Of a stretch of 64,000 nt of DNA, positions 61,319 through 64,000 are shown piece after piece. The notes under the pieces were generated by a model, which saw nothing but the letters and a program-made list of their open reading frames with translations, was not told the DNA's origin and did not search any database. Made by a program: the position numbers and the translations under genes. Origin of the DNA: Micractinium sp. NFX-FRZ. Lineage: Eukaryota > Chlorophyta > Trebouxiophyceae > Chlorellales > Chlorellaceae. Each line of letters begins with the position of its first letter. Position 1 is the stretch's first letter. The stretch spans positions 62,001 to 126,000 of the forward strand of contig JAPTJF010000119.1 in the NCBI GenBank assembly GCA_029339195.1, read 5' to 3'.

Positions 61319-64000
61319 TCAGGACCGGGGCTGCTCGCCAGGCGGCAGCAAGCGCTCAAGCCCGGACTCGAGGCGGTCCGCCTCGCTGGCGCCACCAAAG
61401 CGCCCGCTGGGAGAGGACGCGTCGCCGCTGCCGCTGCGCTGGGTGCTGCCGCTGCCGCCATCAAAGTCGTTGTTCCACAGCGCGTTGAATTGGCCCCGGC
61501 TGAGGGCCAGCAGGCTGATCGTGCCCAGTGTGAAAGGCACCAAATACAGCAGCGCCGGCTGGCCTTGGTCACCAAACCAGCTGAACCACAGCGCGCAGTA
61601 CGTGACCAGCAGGCCCGCCCCGTAGCCGCCCACGCAGGGCAGGTAGTAGGAGCGCGCCAGCGGCAGGCGGTGCAGGCTGTCGAAGCGGCGGCAGAAGACG
61701 GCCAGCAGGCCGGGGAGCACGACGTCGCCTGAACAGGGGAGGGAGGAAGGGGTGTGGTTGGTGGTCGGCAACAATGCAAGTGGGTGCTCTACATTTAGCA
61801 ATGAGGAGCTTCAGACAGATGGCAGGGGCGAAAGTGCAGCGCAGCACCCGCTGACTCACCTGCCCTGCTGCACCTGTGCACTGCAAGCTCGGCATCCGCC
61901 CTGGTTGGGCCCACACATGCCCCGCACTCCCCGGGAGCCCCTGGCAGCTCACCCAAGCTTAGCAGCTGCTGCCCGTCCTATTCACTGCCCAAGACCACAC
62001 GCCGCTGCAGGCACGGTGCCCAGCCCAACCATCCCACCGCACTCGGCACCTCCCAAGGGGGCTCACCCAGTCCTAGCAGTGCAAACGCCGGGTTGGTGCC
62101 CAGCGATGAGTGGGGCACGCGCAGCACCATGGGCAGCTGCTCGTGTGAGGACCCGCCGGTCGCCACCTCAATCATCACGCTCTGCCCGCCCGTCACCAGC
62201 GGCTGGAGGAACACCCACCACACGTCTGCGGGGGGGGGAGCAGAGGGAGGAGGGGCAGGAGGAGGGTTGGGTCAGCAAGGGAAGCGGGCTGTCTGCTGCG
62301 GGGACATGTAGTGAAGGGGCGCAGGCAGGGACGCAATCGCCAAACAACACTCGAACTGACATCAACGGGGCGGGCTGAGAACCTGTCAGCTGCGGGCGCA
62401 GCTACGTCTGCAGGCACAACCACATCCGCAGGGCACAGCCATTGCACGTCAGCTGGCCGCGTCAGGGCACAGCAGGCAGGTGCACGGTACCTGCATCTCT
62501 TTACAAGCAACCCCTGTGCATGCTCAGTGCATGCGAGGCCAAGGCCACAGCAGGCAGGCCCACAATGCCCTCAGCACTTCCCAAGCTGCCCCCGGGCATC
62601 CGTTGCGCACCGTACACAAAGGCGAGGCAGAGCAGGATGGAGGCGACCTTCAGGTTTGGCAGGAAGAACTGCCTGAGGATGACCAGCATGAAGCAGATGC
62701 CCATGGCGTCCTGCAAACAACGCAGGGGGGTGGTGGGGATCAAGAAAGTGGAGGTCAGCTGGGGGGCAAGGGCAGGGATGGATGCTGGAGAATGGTGTGA
62801 AAAGGTGAACAGGTGCACATGTTCACGGCGGTTTGCGGGGGCAGGGGTGCAGTGGCGGGGTGGTGACACGAGAAGGCGGGAGGGCGTGCAAGGAGGGTGC
62901 AGTCAAGAGCAAGAGGGAGTCCGAGACGTGGTGTGCACAGTGTGGCAGGAGGGCCAGCAGGCCCACCCCCAAACCCTACATGGCCCCACAACACCTCCTC
63001 CACTGCCCCTGCAGCACCCCTGAAGCAACACCCCCCGCGCCCCCACCTGCAGCGGCCAGGTCCAGGGCGCGTTGTGCCACACCGCCCAGACGATGCACAG
63101 CGCGCCGCCGCCAGCTGTCGCCAGCACGCCGTTGACCGGCACCACCCCCGCCCAGGGCAGGCGCACGTGGCTGGCGCGGCACTGCTGCGACGTGAAGTGC
63201 TGCAGCGCTGAGTAGGCAACCATGCCGGTGGCCTGCCAGGCGCCCAGGGCAAACATGCCCACCTGCAGCCAGGCGGAGGAAGGGCGACAGGGAGGAAAGG
63301 AGGGAGGGAAGGAGGGAGGGAGGCTGGGTGAGGGAGGGAGTGGATGAGTGAGGCAGGGTGGAGGGAGCTTGACAAGCGCATCCCCCCAGCCGGCAACCCA
63401 GCAAGCTTGCCTTGACGCGGCCCGCTTGCACCACATCTCGGAAGCACTGTGCATGCGCAGCGCGCAAGTCAGGTCCACCTCGGCATGCATGCATACCCAC
63501 CAGCATGCAAGGCATGCATGCCATCATCATCCAAGCCAGCCCCCGCGCATGCCAGCTCCGCACCCCCTTCACACCAGCCCTGCACCAGCCCACACTTCAA
63601 CAGCCCCACTCTTGAGCAGCCCAACGTGCGCACCAGTATGTAGGCCAGCCAGCGGTCCAGGAAGAAGAAGAGGAGCACCAGCATGGCGGAGGCGACCAGC
63701 ACAAAGCCCACCGCCGCCTGGCTGCTGATGGTCACCGACGGCACGTCGCCCGCGCCGCCGGCGCTCTTCTTGGCCGTCGGGGTGCCGGAGTCGCGGCCCA
63801 GCGAGGCTGCGTGCGCTGCCCACAGGGGTGCACCTGCCACCACGGATGTGGCCATCAGCCAGAGGGCGACGGAGGACCAGTCGATGGGCCCCTCTGCCGG
63901 CATGCGCAGCGTCACCGCCAGCTCAGCAGCTGCCGGGTGCGGGTGCGCTGCCACCAGCGCTGCCAGCGCAGCGCCCGCCTCTGCTGTGAGGCTCACCACC
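61319..64000 (-). CDS. SPPL: Signal-peptide-peptidase-like intramembrane aspartyl protease (SPP/SPPL), 5' end outside the window
   Basis: Cleaves membrane helices of type II proteins in the endomembrane system. The open frame runs off the right edge (past 63999), so the N-terminus is missing; an SPPL2-type protease-associated domain could lie there but is not visible. Helices in VGFVLVASAMLVLLFFFLD, AMGICFMLVILRQFFLPNL and VASILLCLAFVYDVWWVFL. Both catalytic motifs are present: YD in FVYDVWWVF and GLGD in ALLGLGDVVLPGLL, each assembled across an intron. The PAL motif is in GQPALLYLVPFTLG. The tail is cytosolic and Gly/Ser-rich (NNDFDGGSGSTQRSGSGD), ending GEQPRS. It follows MCMDC2 on the same strand, with 242 bp between. 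Confidence 0.9.

Overview
The window reads as nuclear DNA of a green alga, most likely a trebouxiophyte of the Chlorella type (inference). The supports are very high GC, genes split into many short exons by introns of roughly 100-400 bp with GT-AG or GC-AG ends, plant-type proteins (chloroplast-type ferritin, a CPR5-like protein, NCLX/CCX-type and MATE transporters), alanine- and glutamine-rich linkers, and TGTAA-type 3' end signals downstream of several genes. There are no operons, CRISPR arrays, recognisable transposons, rRNA or tRNA genes. Gene models were made by eye: splice junctions were chosen so that reading frame, GT/GC-AG ends and protein homology agree.

Layout: (1) 3' part of an unrecognised gene (+, to 1434); (2) class B DnaJ/HSP40 (-); (3) FYRN/FYRC chromatin-type protein (+); (4) torsin-like AAA+ ATPase (-); (5) CPR5-like membrane protein (+); (6) MATE transporter (-); (7) RFESD-type Rieske protein (+); (8) Na+/Ca2+ exchanger of the NCLX/CCX type (-); (9) adenylosuccinate synthetase (+); (10) M3 oligopeptidase with signal peptide and Cys-rich front (+); (11) ferritin (-); (12) SAM-methyltransferase-like protein with a C2HC finger (+); (13) alanine-rich coiled-coil protein of unknown role (-); (14) MCMDC2-like meiotic MCM relative (-); (15) signal-peptide-peptidase-like intramembrane protease (-, runs off the right end). 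Strands alternate almost perfectly, so most neighbours are either head-to-head with a 220-1050 bp shared upstream region or tail-to-tail with 320-1500 bp between stop codons.

Two things stand out. First, many introns carry degraded copies ('echoes') of the neighbouring exon edge, usually including the splice site itself. I found clear cases in the torsin, exchanger, adenylosuccinate synthetase, Rieske, M3, DnaJ and ferritin genes. This looks like repeated tandem duplication across exon-intron junctions as a source of intron growth or gain. Second, a torsin-like AAA+ ATPase and a CPR5-like five-helix membrane protein start 222 bp apart, head-to-head. In animals torsins act in the nuclear envelope/ER lumen and affect nuclear pore biogenesis, and plant CPR5 has been described as a membrane nucleoporin, so the pair suggests a co-expressed nuclear-envelope module.

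Other points: six GC-AG introns, an MCMDC2 orthologue in a lineage usually regarded as asexual, an M3 peptidase that appears to enter the secretory pathway, and a donor site that overlaps a stop codon in the CPR5-like gene.
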